From Candidatus Endomicrobiellum devescovinae (GTDB taxonomy: Bacteria; Elusimicrobiota; Endomicrobiia; Endomicrobiales; Endomicrobiaceae), in NCBI GenBank assembly GCA_031267795.1, contig JAIRYK010000002.1:1-34785 (forward strand): a stretch of DNA of 34,785 nucleotides. Reading direction: 5' to 3'. The notes beneath the pieces were generated by a model. That model was not told the origin of the DNA. It saw only the letters and a list, made by a program, of their open reading frames with translations, and searched no databases. Shown here piece after piece: positions 32,989 through 34,785 of this stretch. The position numbers and the translations under genes were made by a program. Every line of letters starts with the position of its first letter. Within the stretch, counting starts at the first letter, position 1.

Positions 32989-33108
32989 TGTATATTTGCG
33001 TTTTTGTCTATTAATTGATATTCCTCTTTCAGCAATTTTTCTATCGCGCTTGAAAAATTATACTATCCAACCTAATTTTTTAGTGGCGACACATCTACTG
33101 TAATTTGC

Positions 33109-33137
33109 ATTATATTATCCTTAAAGCAAAGTTACAA
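33109..33137 (-). promoter_or_regulatory. Promoter of the flippase-GT2-GT9 unit
   Basis: On the - strand TTGTAA (33137-33132), a 17-base spacer and TATAAT (33114-33109). The -35 box lies inside the last codons of the degenerate flippase remnant. Transcription should start near 33102, about 114 bases before the flippase ATG. Confidence 0.55.
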
Positions 33138-33234
33138 GAAAAACCATAATCTTGCTAGCCAATACAGAACTTGCCACAACATAATGGCGTGGAAAGTGTT
33201 TTAAAAAGTTTTTGATGTTGAGAGATGTAGTATC
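33121..33234 (-). pseudogene. Remnant of a second flippase gene (N-terminal fragment)
   Basis: Between TGA at 33237-33235 and TAA at 33123-33121 there are 37 open codons without an ATG that fits. The translation includes FLKHFPRHYVVASSVLASKI, which aligns with FKHLPRHLLVAASAWIAKI near the start of the intact flippase. KH-x-PRH, the VA-[AS]-S core and the A-x-KI end are shared. The hydrophobic part continues as MVFLVTLL and then stops. The rest of the gene is absent. This looks like the leftover of a duplicated or replaced flippase gene. Confidence 0.75.
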
Positions 33235-33361
33235 TCATAATTATTGGACTTTTTAGCATTTAAAAGATCAAAGGAATAATGAAGCAACTCTTGATAGTTT
33301 AAGCCTGTTATATCTTTACATTTATATATTATATAAAAAAGTCATTTCAATTAGTATATTT

Positions 33362-33370
33362 TGTTATAAT
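33362..33370 (+). promoter_or_regulatory. Extended -10 promoter of rlmI
   Basis: TGTTATAAT is a perfect extended -10 (TG-N-TATAAT) 23 bases before the rlmI ATG, with AAAGGAG between them. No strong -35 is visible. Confidence 0.55.
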
Positions 33371-33393
33371 AGATATTAAAGGAGTAAGGTTTA

Positions 33394-34566
33394 ATGAAAA
33401 GAATTGTGCTTAAAGCGGGCGACGGTAAGAGAATCAAGAATGGTCATAAATGGGTTTTTTCAAATGAGGTTAAACAAGTACAAGGAACTCCACTCTCTGG
33501 TGATATTGTAAGCTTATATGATAATGCCGAAAATTTTATTGGGTTAGGTTTTTATAATCCTAATTCTCTTATATCTTTTAGACTTCTTACAAATAAAGAA
33601 GAAAAAATAGATATATTATTTTGGCAAAAGAGAATTGAAGATGCAAAAATTTTGAGAGAAGTGCTATATCCGAATGAAATTTCTTACAGAGTAGTTTTTG
33701 GTGAATCTGATAATATATCTGGCGTTATTTTAGATAAATATGAAGACTATCTTTGCGCTCAATTTGTTTCTTATGGAGCTGAAAAATGCAAAAAACATAT
33801 TTTAGAAGCTGCAAAAAATGTTTTTAATCCTAAAGGAATATTTATAAGAAACGATGTAAATTTAAGGAAGTTAGAAGGTCTTTCGCTTGAAAATGAAATC
33901 TATTTTGGAGATATTCCTAAAGATATTATTATTTCTGAAAATAGCATTAAGTTTTACGCAGACATTGTAAATGGTCAAAAAACAGGTTTTTTCTTTGACC
34001 AGAGAGATAACAGACAGAAATTTTCCGCATATTCTAAATGTAAAAAAGTACTTGACTGTTTTTGCCATACTGGGGCGTTTGGCATATATGCGAAAAAATA
34101 TTTAGCAAAAGACGTTATTTTTGTAGATTCGTCACGTCTTGCTTTGGAAATGGCGGAAAAAAATTACGAACTGAACGATTTTAAGAATTTTAATGGACTT
34201 GAAGCTGATGCTTTAGAATATTTAAATTCTCAAGAAGCAAAAGATGAAAAGTTTGATTTAGTAAATATTGATCCACCAGGATTAATAAAAAATCGTAAAG
34301 ATTTTAATGCGGGATTTAAGCATTACGTGAAAATAAATGAATCTGCGATGAAACTTTTAAATAATGGCGGGATTTTGACGACATCTTCGTGTTCTCATCA
34401 TTTAGGCTTTAGAGAATTTAAAGACGCTATACATCAAGCAGCAGCGAAAGCTAAGAAAACAGCTTTAATTTTGGAATATGGGTTTCAATCAAAAGATCAT
34501 CCTATATTGGCATCAATGCCAGAAACTGAATATCTTAACTTTGCGGTAGTTTTATTGAATAAATAA
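33394..34566 (+). CDS. rlmI: Class I SAM-dependent rRNA methyltransferase (RlmI-like)
   Basis: This 390-residue protein has an N-terminal PUA-like domain starting with LKAGDGKRIKNGHKWVFSNEV. A central linker carries VNGQKTGFFFDQRDNR. The Rossmann methyltransferase domain has LDCFCHTGAFGIYA as motif I and NIDPPGL as the catalytic region; TTSSCSHH near the C-terminus carries the conserved Cys. RlmI makes 5-methylcytosine at position 1962 of 23S rRNA in E. coli. Homologues of this size can have other targets, so the site is inferred. AAAGGAG lies before the ATG. It does not belong to the neighbouring glycan cluster. Confidence 0.9.
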   Translation: MKRIVLKAGDGKRIKNGHKWVFSNEVKQVQGTPLSGDIVSLYDNAENFIGLGFYNPNSLISFRLLTNKEEKIDILFWQKRIEDAKILREVLYPNEISYRVVFGESDNISGVILDKYEDYLCAQFVSYGAEKCKKHILEAAKNVFNPKGIFIRNDVNLRKLEGLSLENEIYFGDIPKDIIISENSIKFYADIVNGQKTGFFFDQRDNRQKFSAYSKCKKVLDCFCHTGAFGIYAKKYLAKDVIFVDSSRLALEMAEKNYELNDFKNFNGLEADALEYLNSQEAKDEKFDLVNIDPPGLIKNRKDFNAGFKHYVKINESAMKLLNNGGILTTSSCSHHLGFREFKDAIHQAAAKAKKTALILEYGFQSKDHPILASMPETEYLNFAVVLLNK

Positions 34567-34733
34567 AATATACTTAAAAATTAAAATATTTTATTTGAGG
34601 TTATAATGAAGGTTGCAACATTATAAGCAGAAGCTTATGTAATTATCAAAGATGCTAAGCGAAGGGGAAGAAAAAAAGGAAAAGGAAGAAGGCTCCAGAT
34701 ATAGAATAAAAAAAGGGAGAAAAAGGAGAATCA

Positions 34734-34785
34734 ATGAAAAGATTCTTAAATCGCTTTTTATTATTTTTGATAAAGGAGAAGAGAA
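34734..34785 (+). CDS. Unknown protein, N-terminal start (partial)
   Basis: An ATG at 34734 follows a strong AAAAAGGAG ribosome binding site, and 17 codons are open to the window edge: MKRFLNRFLLFLIKEKR. The basic start with a hydrophobic stretch (FLLFLI) could be a membrane anchor or the beginning of a signal sequence. Nothing more can be said. The 167 bases before it are rich in purines (34660-34733) and contain only a short frame (ATG at 34606) that stops after six codons. Confidence 0.45.
   Translation, partial: MKRFLNRFLLFLIKEKR

Larger units (their letters stand above)
32989..33393. other. 405-base gap between the flippase and rlmI
   Basis: This intergenic stretch holds the flippase promoter, a degenerate flippase fragment (33121-33234) and the rlmI promoter. 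An additional TATAAT on the - strand (33062-33057) has no good -35. Positions 33241-33360 show no gene, RNA or clear repeat. Confidence 0.6.

Noticed and set aside
1-34785. CRISPR arrays, insertion sequences, prophage genes or attachment sites
   Set aside because: No regularly spaced repeats, transposase or integrase frames, or phage genes were seen on either strand.

Overview
This is an AT-rich bacterial chromosome segment with densely packed housekeeping genes. The gene content points to a strictly anaerobic, fermentative, Gram-negative-type bacterium. It has an oxygen-sensitive class III ribonucleotide reductase and no aerobic one in view, L-lactate dehydrogenase, enolase, an outer-membrane-type beta-barrel protein, and a surface-glycan cluster with a GT9 heptosyltransferase-like enzyme and a flippase. 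My best guess is Elusimicrobiota, near Endomicrobium. That rests on protein flavour and base composition, not on a search.

Positions 1-14865 (+ strand) carry information-processing genes. They are the end of tuf, rpmG, tRNA-Trp, secE, nusG, rplK and rplA, the last with a 23S-like L1 operator in front. The expected rplJ-rplL-rpoB-rpoC do not follow. After a terminator comes the rimP-nusA-infB-rbfA-nrnA-truB-ribF cluster, then a HIT-family gene. The macromolecular synthesis operon rpsU-(NIF3)-dnaG-rpoD ends this half.

Positions 15023-22825 (- strand) hold the class III ribonucleotide reductase module and a metabolic group. The reductase is split: the large subunit nrdD lacks the glycyl-radical domain, which lies in a separate 59-residue ORF between nrdD and the activase nrdG. 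A promoter with two NrdR boxes sits between nadA and nrdD. Upstream in the same orientation are nadA, metW, metX, a cytidylate-kinase-like gene and a MATE transporter.

Positions 22856-28409 begin with divergent promoters that drive the MATE gene leftwards and a small cysteine-containing secreted protein of unknown function rightwards. Next are ldh (-), a beta-barrel protein with an extra C-terminal domain, eno and holA (+), and rpsT (-).

Positions 28477-32988 are an envelope glycan cluster: GT4 (+), GT9, GT2 and a flippase (-). The 405-base gap before rlmI contains a 37-codon remnant of a second flippase gene. The window ends with rlmI and the first 17 codons of a gene that runs off the edge.

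No CRISPR array, insertion sequence or prophage was seen. The most interesting items are the split glycyl-radical subunit with its NrdR operator, the orphan secreted protein, the barrel with an appended domain, the possibly leaderless glycosyltransferase, and the flippase remnant.
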